The notes beneath the pieces are model-generated. The model was given only the letters and a program-made list of their open reading frames with translations, did no database searches and was not told the DNA's origin. 64,000 nt of DNA from Microbacterium sp. Au-Mic1 (GTDB lineage Bacteria > Actinomycetota > Actinomycetes > Actinomycetales > Microbacteriaceae), in assembly GCF_021341785.1 (NCBI RefSeq), contig NZ_JAJTTF010000009.1, forward strand, positions 98,045 through 162,044, written 5' to 3'. This document shows, piece after piece, positions 8,503-16,473 of the stretch. The position numbers were made by a program, and so were the translations under genes. Position 1 is the stretch's first letter, and the number at the start of each line of letters is the position of its first letter.

Positions 8503-10007
8503 GCGGACGCCTCCTTCTCGTCGTCGGCCCTCTGCTGCGCCGCGAGCTCGTGCACGACGTCGGCGGTGCCCGCGTAGAGACGCAGGTAGCGGTGGAACAG
8601 CGCGTCGTAGACCGGGGCGAGTGCGGGGTCGGGGGTGATCGTGGCGACGACCGGGTTCCAGTCCGCGATCGCGGGGGCCGGATCGGAGACCGCGCCCGCC
8701 GCGAGGAAGGCCGCGCCGTAGCTCGCACCGATCGTCACCTCGGGCACCTCCTGCACGAGCCCGGTGACATCGGACACGATCTGCAGCCAGAGCCGGCCCT
8801 GCGTGCCGCCGCCCACCGCCACGATCCGGCGGATGTCCGCCCCCGCGTCGCGCATGGTCTGCACGTTGTGCCGCACCCCGAGTGCGGTGGCCTCCAGCGC
8901 GGCCCGGTACAGGTCGCCGCGGCCGTGTGCGAGGGTGAGACCGGCGATCACGCCGCGGGCGTCCGGATCCTGGATCGGCGTGCGCTCCCCGGCGAAGTAG
9001 GGCAGCATCACGAGGCCGCGCGCGCCGGCGCCCGAGGTCTCGGCCTCGGCGAGCAGCTCGGGATAGTCGGATCCCGTGAGATCGGTCAGCCAGGCGGTGA
9101 GCGCGCCGGACGTCGACAGGCCTCCGGCGAGGTTGCGGGTGCCCGCGAAGGCGCCGGCCGTGGTCCACATCGAGGGGGTGCGGAGGGTCTCCTCCCCGGT
9201 CGCGATGACGAACATGGTCGTCCCGTACATGAGCATGAGGTCGCCGGTGCCGTGCGCGCCGACGCTGACCGCCTCGGTCCAGGCGTCGATCGTGCCCGCG
9301 ATGACGGGCGTGCCCTCGGCGATCCCGGTGACCGCCGCCGCCTCGGCCGACACGACGCCGGCGACGTCGCCCGCCCAGAGCAGGGCGGGCTGCTCGAGGG
9401 GCACCGCATACCGCTGCCACCACTCGTCGTGCCAGCGCTCGCGCTCGATGTCGTACAGCGGCGAGACCTGGCTCGCGGACTGGTGGTCGAGCACGTAGGC
9501 GCCGGTGAGCCGGTGCGCAAGCCACGACGCGGGCATGAAGAGCCGCCGCGCGCGCCGCCAGGACGGCGGATCCTCGTCGTGGATCCAGAGGATCTTGGGG
9601 CCGCCCGCCTGCGAGGTGAGTCCGGATCCGCCCACGCGCGTGATCTCGGCGACTCCGAGATCCGCCGTCATCCGGTCGATCTGCTCCCCGGCGCGGGTGT
9701 CGACGCCGTAGAGGATGGCAGGGCGGACGGGCTCGCCCGCCTCGTCGGCCAGCAGGATGCACGGTCCCATGCCGCTCACGCCGACCGCGGTGATCTCAGC
9801 ATCGGGCACGCCGGCCAGCAGCTCGCGAGCCAGCGAGACGAACTCGTCCCACCAGATCCCGCCGTCCATCTCGACCCATCCGATGCGCGGGCGGCTCACC
9901 TCATGCGTCCGCGTCGCCTGCGCGATGATCGCGCCGCCGGCATCGACGAGGACGCCCTTGCTGCTGGAGGTGCCGATGTCGACACCGATGGTGCACCGCA
10001 CGCGCAT
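8499..10007 (-). CDS. FGGY family carbohydrate kinase, proposed D-ribulokinase
   Basis: About 502 aa with both FGGY domains: TIGVDIGTSSSKGVLVD (phosphate 1 loop, about 6-22), GVSGMGPCILLADEAGEPVRPAILYGVDTRA (sugar site), GTIDAWTEAVSVGAHGTGDLMLMYGTTMF (catalytic Asp region), and VAVGGGTQGRLWLQIVSDVTG (adenosine motif). The family phosphorylates pentuloses, glycerol and similar sugars. In a locus releasing D-arabinose with an isomerase, D-ribulose to D-ribulose 5-phosphate fits; xylulokinase is the alternative. It is the first gene of the operon. The GAGGAGG Shine-Dalgarno abuts the ATG at 10007, so the in-frame GTG at 10001 may be the real start. Confidence 0.8.
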   Translation of the reverse strand: MRVRCTIGVDIGTSSSKGVLVDAGGAIIAQATRTHEVSRPRIGWVEMDGGIWWDEFVSLARELLAGVPDAEITAVGVSGMGPCILLADEAGEPVRPAILYGVDTRAGEQIDRMTADLGVAEITRVGGSGLTSQAGGPKILWIHDEDPPSWRRARRLFMPASWLAHRLTGAYVLDHQSASQVSPLYDIERERWHDEWWQRYAVPLEQPALLWAGDVAGVVSAEAAAVTGIAEGTPVIAGTIDAWTEAVSVGAHGTGDLMLMYGTTMFVIATGEETLRTPSMWTTAGAFAGTRNLAGGLSTSGALTAWLTDLTGSDYPELLAEAETSGAGARGLVMLPYFAGERTPIQDPDARGVIAGLTLAHGRGDLYRAALEATALGVRHNVQTMRDAGADIRRIVAVGGGTQGRLWLQIVSDVTGLVQEVPEVTIGASYGAAFLAAGAVSDPAPAIADWNPVVATITPDPALAPVYDALFHRYLRLYAGTADVVHELAAQQRADDEKEASA

Positions 10008-10042
10008 CCTCCTCGATCGCTCGCCCTGACCGGACGGCGATC

Positions 10043-10071
10043 ACACTACGCGAAATCGATTTCAAGTGCAA
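10043..10071 (-). promoter_or_regulatory. Promoter with LacI-type operator for the kinase-GH116-isomerase operon
   Basis: Minus strand: TTGCAC (plus 10066-10071), 17-nt spacer, TAGTGT (plus 10043-10048). The perfect palindrome GAAATCGATTTC (10052-10063) lies entirely within the spacer, so a bound LacI protein would block RNA polymerase. The same arrangement is seen before the ABC-importer operon. Confidence 0.75.
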
Positions 10072-10120
10072 TCAGTTGAAATCGCGGGGCGCGTGGTGCG
10101 GGACCGGTGCGAGCGTGCAC

Positions 10121-10136
10121 CGGTTTCGTGAAACCG
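10121..10136. promoter_or_regulatory. Perfect palindrome CGGTTTCGTGAAACCG upstream of the kinase operon
   Basis: Seven-base arms around GT lie between the lacI stop and the kinase promoter. It could be a second operator (58 bp from the first) or, less likely given the 2-nt centre, a short terminator for lacI. Confidence 0.4.
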
Positions 10137-10139
10137 AGT

Positions 10140-11120
10140 TCAGCGCGAGACGGTCGCAGCCTGGATCTCGTTGCGGAGCACGATCGTGCGCGCCGGCTGA
10201 TCGTCGCCGCCGATCCGATCGAGCAGCATGCGGGCCGCGGTCACGCCCATGTGCCGCGCCGGCAGGCGCACCACGGTGACCACGCTCGGCGACAGCGTCG
10301 TGAACGGCAGCGAGCCGACGACCGCGACGCCCATCGCGGGCGGGGTGAGACCGTGCTCGGTGAGCACCTGGATGGCGCCGACGCCGATGAGGTTGTTTCC
10401 CGCGACCACGGCGTCCGGCGGTTCGGGGAGCGCCAGCAGCTGCTCCATGGTCTCGCGGCCGCCGTCCACCCTGAAGGAGGAGAAGCGCAGCAGCTCTGGG
10501 GCGACGGGAAGGTCGTGAGCGGCGAGAGCCATCCGCCATCCGTCCGCGCGCTCGACAGCCGTCTCGATGTGCTCGGGACCGGCGATGTGGGCGATGCGCG
10601 TGTATCCGGCCGCGATCAGCTGCTCGGTCGCGCTGCGGCCGGCATCGCGGTTCGCCATCACCACGCCGTCGATGTCGTAGCCCGTGCCGCGGTCGACCGC
10701 GACGACCGGACGCCCCGCCGCCATGATCTCGTCGAGGCTGGTGCGATCGGAGGCCGCGGCGAGGATCACCCCCGACATGTGCTCGGCGATCGCGATCCGC
10801 AGATACGTCTGCTCCTTCTCGACCTGCGCGTCGGAGTTGCACAGCACTACGGAGAAGCCGGCCTCGGAGGCGACGTCCTCGACCCCGCGCGCCATCTCGG
10901 TGAAGTAGGGGTTCTCGATGTCGGGGATCACGAGCGCGATCACCTCGGAACTCTGCCGGCGGAGGGTACGCGCGGTCCGGTTCGGGAAGAACTTCAGCTG
11001 CGCGGCGGCCTGGCGCACGGCCGCGACCTTCTCGTCGGAGACGCCGACGCCGTTGAAGACGCGCGATACCGTCGCCGGGGACACGCCCGCGAGACGCGCC
11101 ACGTCATAGATGGTCGCCAT
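10140..11120 (-). CDS. LacI family transcriptional regulator of the arabinan regulon
   Basis: 326 aa. The N-terminal HTH starts at residue 3 (IYDVARLAGVSPATVSRVFNG), followed by the hinge helix (FFPNRTARTLRRQSS) and a periplasmic-binding-protein-like ligand domain from about 60 (VIALVIPDIENPYF) to the end (IVLRNEIQ). LacI proteins bind AT-centred palindromes; GAAATCGATTTC or close variants occur in the promoters of the kinase operon, the GH172 operon, lacI itself and the binding-protein operon, which makes this the probable repressor of all of them. The effector is presumably a D-arabinose-derived sugar. The ATG at 11120 gives the canonical LacI N-terminus. Confidence 0.88.
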   Translation of the reverse strand: MATIYDVARLAGVSPATVSRVFNGVGVSDEKVAAVRQAAAQLKFFPNRTARTLRRQSSEVIALVIPDIENPYFTEMARGVEDVASEAGFSVVLCNSDAQVEKEQTYLRIAIAEHMSGVILAAASDRTSLDEIMAAGRPVVAVDRGTGYDIDGVVMANRDAGRSATEQLIAAGYTRIAHIAGPEHIETAVERADGWRMALAAHDLPVAPELLRFSSFRVDGGRETMEQLLALPEPPDAVVAGNNLIGVGAIQVLTEHGLTPPAMGVAVVGSLPFTTLSPSVVTVVRLPARHMGVTAARMLLDRIGGDDQPARTIVLRNEIQAATVSR

Positions 11121-11163
11121 CCCGCCCTGCCTTCTGTTGTCCGTCAGGACACACTACCGCGAT

Positions 11164-11200
11164 GAAATCGATTGCAACAGTTCCGAGGAATCGGTAGGGT
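11164..11200 (+). promoter_or_regulatory. Shared operator and promoter for GH172 operon (and divergent lacI)
   Basis: GAAATCGATTGC (11164-11175, 10 of 12 symmetric-site matches) overlaps the plus-strand -35 TTGCAA (11172-11177), which is 17 nt from TAGGGT (11195-11200). On the minus strand the same operator falls in the spacer before TAGTGT, the likely lacI -10. One site can therefore control both directions. Confidence 0.65.
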
Positions 11201-11264
11201 GGCCGCACGCGCTGCCACGCTCCGCGCGCGGATCCACCCACTCCACACGAGGATGTGCCCCGCC

Positions 11265-12392
11265 ATGACCCTTCCCGACCTGTCCTCCCTGTCCGCCCTG
11301 CGGACCGTGCAGACCCGGTCCATCTCCCCGGAGAACTTCGACGGCGCCGTCGGCGGCGGCGCCCGCGCGACCGAGGGCACCGGTGCGGACTGCGCGCGCG
11401 ACCTCGGCCCCGGCTGGAAGATCTCGCCGAGCGTCGACATCAAGGCCGGCGACACGTTCGATCTCGCCGCGATCGACGGCCCCGGCCGGATCACGCACAT
11501 CTGGATCACCACGCACACCGACAACTGGCGCACCCTGATCCTGCGCGCGTACTGGGACGGCGCGTCCGAGCCCGCCGTCGAGGTGCCCTACGGCGACTTC
11601 TTCTGCAACGGCTGGGGCGTCTTCGCGCAGGTGAACTCGCAGGTGATCGCCGCGAACCCGCACGGCGGCTTCAACTCCTATTGGCCGATGCCGTTCCGCG
11701 AGGGCGCCCGCCTCACGATCGAGAACACCTCCGAGGTCGACGTGCGCGTCTACTACCAGGTGACCTACGAGATCGGAGGCGACTACTCCGCCGACGGGTA
11801 CTTCCATGCGCAGTGGCGCCGGTCCAACCCGCTCGAGGAGCTCGTGCCGCACACGATCCTGGAAGGGATCGAGGGCCGGGGCCAGTACGTCGGGACGTAC
11901 ATCGCATGGGGAGTGAACTCCAACGGCTGGTGGGGCGAGGGCGAGATCAAGTTCTATCTCGATGACGACACCGACCACCCGACGATCTGCGGCACCGGGA
12001 CCGAGGACTACTTCGGCGGTGCGTGGAACTTCGACATCCCCGGCCAGGGGTACACGGCGTTCTCGACGCCCTACCTGGGCATGCCCCAGGTGATCCGCCC
12101 CGACGGGCTCTACGTCTCGCAGCAGCGCTTCGGCATGTACCGCTGGCACCTCGCGGATCCGATCCACTTCTCCACCGGGCTGCCGAAGGTCGACATCCAG
12201 GCACTCGGATGGCGCAGCGGCTGGCGCTACCTGCCGCTGCGCGACGACATCGCCTCCACGGCGATGTTCTACCTCGACCGGCCGACGGCCCGCCGTCCGA
12301 AGGCGCCCGCTGCCTCCGACATGGAGGTGCACCTAGGAACGGCCCCCGTGCCGGACCTGGGATCCACTCCCCCGCGCGCACCGCGCAGCTGA
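11265..12392 (+). CDS. GH172 (DUF2961) glycoside hydrolase, proposed exo-alpha-D-arabinofuranosidase
   Basis: 375 aa with the double jelly-roll DUF2961 pattern: GPGRITHIWITT (about 72-83), PYGDFFCNGWG (108-117), a conserved GEGEIKFYLDDD (224-235) and GTGTEDYFGGAWNF (243-256). Glu225/227 and Glu247 are the probable catalytic acids. GH172 contains difructose-dianhydride enzymes and exo-D-arabinofuranosidases acting on mycobacterial D-arabinan. No signal peptide is seen, so it should act in the cytoplasm on imported oligosaccharides. ATG 11265 is chosen over 11253 because the GAGG upstream is too close to the latter. It is the first gene of an operon with the GH183 gene 36 nt downstream. Confidence 0.85.
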   Translation: MTLPDLSSLSALRTVQTRSISPENFDGAVGGGARATEGTGADCARDLGPGWKISPSVDIKAGDTFDLAAIDGPGRITHIWITTHTDNWRTLILRAYWDGASEPAVEVPYGDFFCNGWGVFAQVNSQVIAANPHGGFNSYWPMPFREGARLTIENTSEVDVRVYYQVTYEIGGDYSADGYFHAQWRRSNPLEELVPHTILEGIEGRGQYVGTYIAWGVNSNGWWGEGEIKFYLDDDTDHPTICGTGTEDYFGGAWNFDIPGQGYTAFSTPYLGMPQVIRPDGLYVSQQRFGMYRWHLADPIHFSTGLPKVDIQALGWRSGWRYLPLRDDIASTAMFYLDRPTARRPKAPAASDMEVHLGTAPVPDLGSTPPRAPRS

Positions 12393-12428
12393 CGCCGGCG
12401 GGCGGCGACGCGAAGAAAGGAGAGGGCG

Positions 12429-13964
12429 ATGAAGCCCCTGACCAGGATCGCGGCGGGCGCCGCGATCACCTCCCTCGCCGTCGCCGCCTTCGCGGCGGCG
12501 GCCGCACCCCCGCCGGCCGTGGCCACCACCGCGACGACCCCGGCCACCGTCGTCGAGAAGCTCACCGGTCCGGATGCTCCCAACAACACCTGGGGCCGCT
12601 GGGACGTGAAGGCCACCGACCTCGGCATCCCGTGGGATGACGGATCCGGCCACGTGCTCACCGCTTTCGGCGACACCTTCGGCAACTCCTGGACCGGCCC
12701 CGGCGGCGGCGCTCCGCCGAACGGCAACTGGCGCAGCAACGTGCTGCTGCGCTCGAGCGACACCGACCTCGCCGACGGCATGCTCTTCGACCACGCCGCG
12801 CAGGATCCGCAGGGGATCGCGAAACAGATCATCCCGTCGAAGAAGGTCAACGGCGACGAGATCACCGTCATCCCGACGAGCGGCATCTCGGTCGGCGGGC
12901 GCCAGTACCTCGGCTTCATGTCGGTGCGCCAGTGGGGTCCGCCCGGCATGTGGGACACGAACCATGCGGGCATCGCTTACTCCGACGACGACGGAGAGAC
13001 CTGGACCGTCTCCGACACCCGCTGGGATAACCCCGACGGCCACGATCCGTTCCAGATGCAGGCCTACGTGCAGAAGGGCGGCACGATCTACGTCTTCGGC
13101 ACCCAGAACGGGCGCAACGGTCCGGCATCGGTGGCGAAGGTGCCCGCCCAGAAGCTGCTCGACAAGGCGTCCTACCGGTACTGGGACGGCGCGTCATGGA
13201 GCAAGGACGAATCGGCCGCGAAGCCGGTCATGGACGCGCCGATGAGCGAGATGTCGGTGCAGTGGGACGAGTACAGCAAGCGGTTCCTGATGATGACGCT
13301 CTCGGGCGAGGACATCATCCTGCGCACCGCGACCAGCCCCGAGGGCCCGTGGTCCCCGGCGCAGACGGTCGCGAGCTCGACCGACTACCCCGCGCTGTAC
13401 GGCGGCTACTTCCACCCGTGGAACAAGAACGGCGAGATCTACTTCACGATGTCGCAGTGGAACCCGTACAACGTGTATCTGATGCACCTGCGCATCGACC
13501 GCAACGGCACGATCATCAATCCGAACCTCGTCACGGATCCGAGCTTCGAGCGCGCGACGACGCTGGGCGACGGCACCGGTGGCACCTGGGGCGCGAAGCC
13601 CAACTCGGGCATCGACAACGCTCCGGCCGCGGGCTTCACCGGCGACCACCGCGTCTTCGTGCGCTACAACGACGGGTGGCGGGACGTCTGGCAGGACGTG
13701 GCGGTGCAACCGCACACGACCTACCGCCTGACCGCGTTCCTCCGCACCTCGGTGAACAGCGACGCCGGGTACTTCGGCGCCCGGTCGCCCGACGGCACGG
13801 TGATCTCCGAGGCGCACTTCGCATCGGTGGGCGCGTGGACGCGCTTCACCGTGACGTTCGACTCCGGCGACCGCAACGCCGTGCAGCTCTACGGCGGCGT
13901 CTGGACGAACAGTGGTGACATCTGGATGCAGATGGACGACGTCGCGCTCGTGCGGGTGCCCTAG
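12429..13964 (+). CDS. Secreted GH183 (DUF4185) endo-D-arabinanase-type protein with C-terminal carbohydrate-binding domain
   Basis: 511 aa. A Sec-type signal (MKPLTRIAAGAAITSLAVAA, cleavage probably after ...AVATT-like region, 35-38) is followed by a DUF4185 catalytic domain (about 40-365) with the GDTFG motif near 80, SDDDGETW, and YGGYFHPW..YFTMSQWNPYNVYLM. The last 140 residues (from LVTDPSFERA) form a CBM4/9-like beta-sandwich, absent from the second GH183 here. GH183 enzymes hydrolyse alpha-D-arabinofuranosyl linkages inside arabinogalactan and lipoarabinomannan. A strong AAAGGAG precedes the ATG. It is the second gene after GH172 under the LacI-type operator. Confidence 0.85.
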   Translation: MKPLTRIAAGAAITSLAVAAFAAAAAPPPAVATTATTPATVVEKLTGPDAPNNTWGRWDVKATDLGIPWDDGSGHVLTAFGDTFGNSWTGPGGGAPPNGNWRSNVLLRSSDTDLADGMLFDHAAQDPQGIAKQIIPSKKVNGDEITVIPTSGISVGGRQYLGFMSVRQWGPPGMWDTNHAGIAYSDDDGETWTVSDTRWDNPDGHDPFQMQAYVQKGGTIYVFGTQNGRNGPASVAKVPAQKLLDKASYRYWDGASWSKDESAAKPVMDAPMSEMSVQWDEYSKRFLMMTLSGEDIILRTATSPEGPWSPAQTVASSTDYPALYGGYFHPWNKNGEIYFTMSQWNPYNVYLMHLRIDRNGTIINPNLVTDPSFERATTLGDGTGGTWGAKPNSGIDNAPAAGFTGDHRVFVRYNDGWRDVWQDVAVQPHTTYRLTAFLRTSVNSDAGYFGARSPDGTVISEAHFASVGAWTRFTVTFDSGDRNAVQLYGGVWTNSGDIWMQMDDVALVRVP

Positions 13965-13984
13965 CCGCGGTCGCGGTTCACACG

Positions 13985-14075
13985 CAGGACGTCGCGACGG
14001 ATGCAGGATCGGATCGCGGGATCCGTCCGGCATCCGTCGCGCGATCCTGCATCCGTCGCGGGAGACGTCCGCGCA
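13985..14075. repeat. Intergenic palindromic repeat, family A (copy 2)
   Basis: It contains gtcgcgacggatgcagga and two inverted catccgtcgcg segments, matching the element at 2921-3005. It lies between the convergent GH183 and DoxX genes and may double as a terminator. Confidence 0.65.
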
Positions 14076-14076
14076 C

Positions 14077-14508
14077 TCAGGCCAGCGCGCGCACCGGGCC
14101 GCGCAGCACGGTGCGGTCCAGGCCGTAGCGGCCGGCGCCCGTGAAGGCGAGGGCCAGCGCCCCCGCACCGAGCACGGCGGCGAACTCCCAGCCGCCGTCG
14201 CCGACCCAGATGCCGTTGCCGAGGTGCACGAGCACGATGGCCCCGACCATGTCAGCGGCCAGCAGCACGCCGACGGGGCGCGTGAACAGGCCGGCGATGA
14301 GCAGGATCCCGCCGATGAGCTCGAGGAACGCGATCACGGGGCCGGCGATCTCGGGCAGCGGCGCGCCCATGCCGGCGAACGCCTGCACGGTGCCGGGCAG
14401 GGTGTACTCGAAGACCTTCTGGGCGCCGTGCGCGGCGAAGACTCCGCCGATCACGAGGCGCAGGACCAGGAGTCCGAGAGAGGCGGCGGGCTTCGTGGTG
14501 TTCGTCAT
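14077..14508 (-). CDS. DoxX family membrane protein, 143 aa
   Basis: Four hydrophobic helices in the DoxX arrangement: SLGLLVLRLVIGGVFAAHGAQKVF at the start, AGPVIAFLELIGGILLIAGLF, VGVLLAADMVGAIVLVHL, and a C-terminal AAVLGAGALALAF. The Arg and HGAQK(V/L) of helix 1 and the ELIGG motif of helix 2 are family hallmarks. DoxX proteins are linked to oxidative-stress or quinone-related membrane functions; the precise role is unknown. ATG 14508 is preferred over 14517 because AAGGAG is directly adjacent to the latter but about 9 nt from the former. Confidence 0.82.
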   Translation of the reverse strand: MTNTTKPAASLGLLVLRLVIGGVFAAHGAQKVFEYTLPGTVQAFAGMGAPLPEIAGPVIAFLELIGGILLIAGLFTRPVGVLLAADMVGAIVLVHLGNGIWVGDGGWEFAAVLGAGALALAFTGAGRYGLDRTVLRGPVRALA

Positions 14509-14694
14509 TCCGGACATCTCCTTCGTGGCAGGACACGAGCTGCGAGCTCGCCTCGGGGCCTTTGCCCCGGTCTTCCACGCTACGGAGCCGACCCTGTCAT
14601 GTTTCTGAACGCAGGCTCAATATCCGGTGACGGTGCCCTCCGGAGCACAGCACCGGCAGCGCTCGCGAGCCGGCTCCGTCCTCAGCGGTCTCGA

Positions 14695-16473
14695 TCATCG
14701 CTCGTCGTCGCCCGGCGCGACGCCTACGGCGCCGTCGTCGCGCCACAGCGCCCAGAGCCGCGCATAGGCTCCGCCCGCGGCGACGAGCTCGTCGTGGGAT
14801 CCGAGCTCCACGATCCGTCCGCCGTCCACGAGCGCAATCCGGTCGGCGTCGTAGGCGGTGTACAGCCGGTGCGCGATCGCGATCACCGTGCGCCCCTGCA
14901 TGGTCGCAGCGAGCGCGGCCTCGAGATCGCGCGCGGCGGTCGGATCCATCGCGCTCGTCGCCTCGTCCAGGATGATCGTGTGCGGATCCGCGAGGAGCAC
15001 CCGGGCGAGCGCGAGCTGCTGTTCCTGCGCTCCCGTGAGCGGGTGTCCGCCGGATCCGACCACGGTGTCCCAACCGTCGTCGAGAGCGTCGACCCAGTCC
15101 AGCGCTCCCATGGTCCGCAGCGCGTCGCGGATCTCGTACTCATCGGCGTCGCCCCGTGCGAGCTGCACGTTCTCGAGGATCGATGTCGCGAAGATGTGAC
15201 TCTCCTGCGAGACCAGCATGACCTCGCGGCGCCGACGATCCAGCGCGATCGCATCCGCGTCCACCCCGCCGATGAGCACGCGCCCTCCGGTCGGCGAGTC
15301 GATCCCCGCGAAGAGCCGTGCAAGGGTCGACTTCCCCGCGCCGGAAGGACCCACGAGGGTGAGCCGCTCACCGGGGATCACCGCGAGCGTGATGCCGTGC
15401 AGGACCTCGTACCCCGCACGATAGGAGAAGCGCACGTCGCGCAGTTCGACGTCCTTCGTCGACGGCTCGGCGGATGCGCAGGCGTCACCAACGCTGATCT
15501 CACTGACGCCGAGGATCCGTGCGAACGACACGAAGCCCTTCTGCAGCTCGTCGGTCCAGCCGATCAGCGCCTCGAGCGGCGCCACCAGAGCCGATGCGAA
15601 GAGGGTGACGCTCACCACGGTTCCGATGGACACCTGGCCCACGGAAGCGAGCCAACCGCCCCACGCGAGCGACGCGAAGACCGGGATCGCGAACGCGAGA
15701 TTCGTCCAGGGCAGCATCACCTGGCGCAACCGGATGCGCGCATACCAGGCGATGCCGATGCCCGTGATCGCGTCCTGCATCGAACGGTCCCGCGCCTCGG
15801 CGATGCTCAGCGCCTCCACGGTCCTGGCTCCCGTCGCCGTCTCGTTGATGGACGCGAAGATCGGACCCCAACTGGCGCCGAGTCTCTCGTAGACACCGCC
15901 GGCCCGCCGGATGAACCAGCGCATCACCGGTACGAGGATCGGCACGCTGAGCAGATAGACCGGGGAGATGAGCGGAGAGGTCAGCAGAGCGGCGATCAGA
16001 GTGAGGACGACCGTGATTCCGGCGATCAGCGATTCCGGAAGAGCACGGCGCACGGTGTCCGAGACGGCGGAGATGTCCTGGGTCGTGCGCGCGACGAGGT
16101 CTCCCGTCCCACCCTTCTCGAGCACGCCCATCGGCAGGGTGAGCGCGCTCGCCAGGAACTCCTCCCGCAGCTGAGCGAAGACATGCTCACCGGCGATGTA
16201 GGCCAGACGGCTCGCACTCAGCACGAGGAGGCCCTGCGCGAGAGCGAACCCCAGCATGGCGCCGCAGTAGACCGCCAGCTCGCCGGGGTCCGCCCCCGCC
16301 GTGAGGCGATCGATGAGCAGCCCCATCAGCCGCGGCGGGGCGAGCCCGGCCACGGCCGCCGCGGCGAACAGGGCGATCACGGCGATGAACGCGGCCCGCC
16401 GTCCGCGCCAGATGGCGCGCATCGCGGCGAACACATGTGCGCGTCCTGCCGTCGGGAGAGCCGACGCGCTCAC
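14695..16473 (-). CDS. ABC exporter half-transporter, catalytic-Walker subunit
   Basis: 592 aa: a six-helix type-IV transmembrane domain (about 25-310) and a nucleotide-binding domain. Walker A GPSGAGKST (about 374) and Walker B IILDEATSAMD (about 500) are intact with the H-loop IAHR, but the signature is LTGAQEQQLA rather than LSGGQ. Together with the neighbour it would make one canonical and one degenerate ATP site. The GTG start overlaps the upstream partner's TGA by 4 nt, so the pair is translated together. Substrate unknown; relatives export drugs, lipids or peptides. Confidence 0.85.
   Translation of the reverse strand: MSASALPTAGRAHVFAAMRAIWRGRRAAFIAVIALFAAAAVAGLAPPRLMGLLIDRLTAGADPGELAVYCGAMLGFALAQGLLVLSASRLAYIAGEHVFAQLREEFLASALTLPMGVLEKGGTGDLVARTTQDISAVSDTVRRALPESLIAGITVVLTLIAALLTSPLISPVYLLSVPILVPVMRWFIRRAGGVYERLGASWGPIFASINETATGARTVEALSIAEARDRSMQDAITGIGIAWYARIRLRQVMLPWTNLAFAIPVFASLAWGGWLASVGQVSIGTVVSVTLFASALVAPLEALIGWTDELQKGFVSFARILGVSEISVGDACASAEPSTKDVELRDVRFSYRAGYEVLHGITLAVIPGERLTLVGPSGAGKSTLARLFAGIDSPTGGRVLIGGVDADAIALDRRRREVMLVSQESHIFATSILENVQLARGDADEYEIRDALRTMGALDWVDALDDGWDTVVGSGGHPLTGAQEQQLALARVLLADPHTIILDEATSAMDPTAARDLEAALAATMQGRTVIAIAHRLYTAYDADRIALVDGGRIVELGSHDELVAAGGAYARLWALWRDDGAVGVAPGDDER

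Noticed and set aside
5908..8577. 889-codon plus-strand frame opposite GH116
   Set aside because: Typical high-GC antisense shadow; Arg/Gly/Val-rich, no motifs.
9001..9060. Additional weak GAAATC half-sites as LacI operators inside genes
   Set aside because: Only half-sites; no palindrome or promoter position.
5893..9762. 1289-codon open frame on the minus strand
   Set aside because: Only the part from 8502 is the GH116 protein; the upstream part is antisense/out-of-frame to the kinase gene and lacks a start signal.
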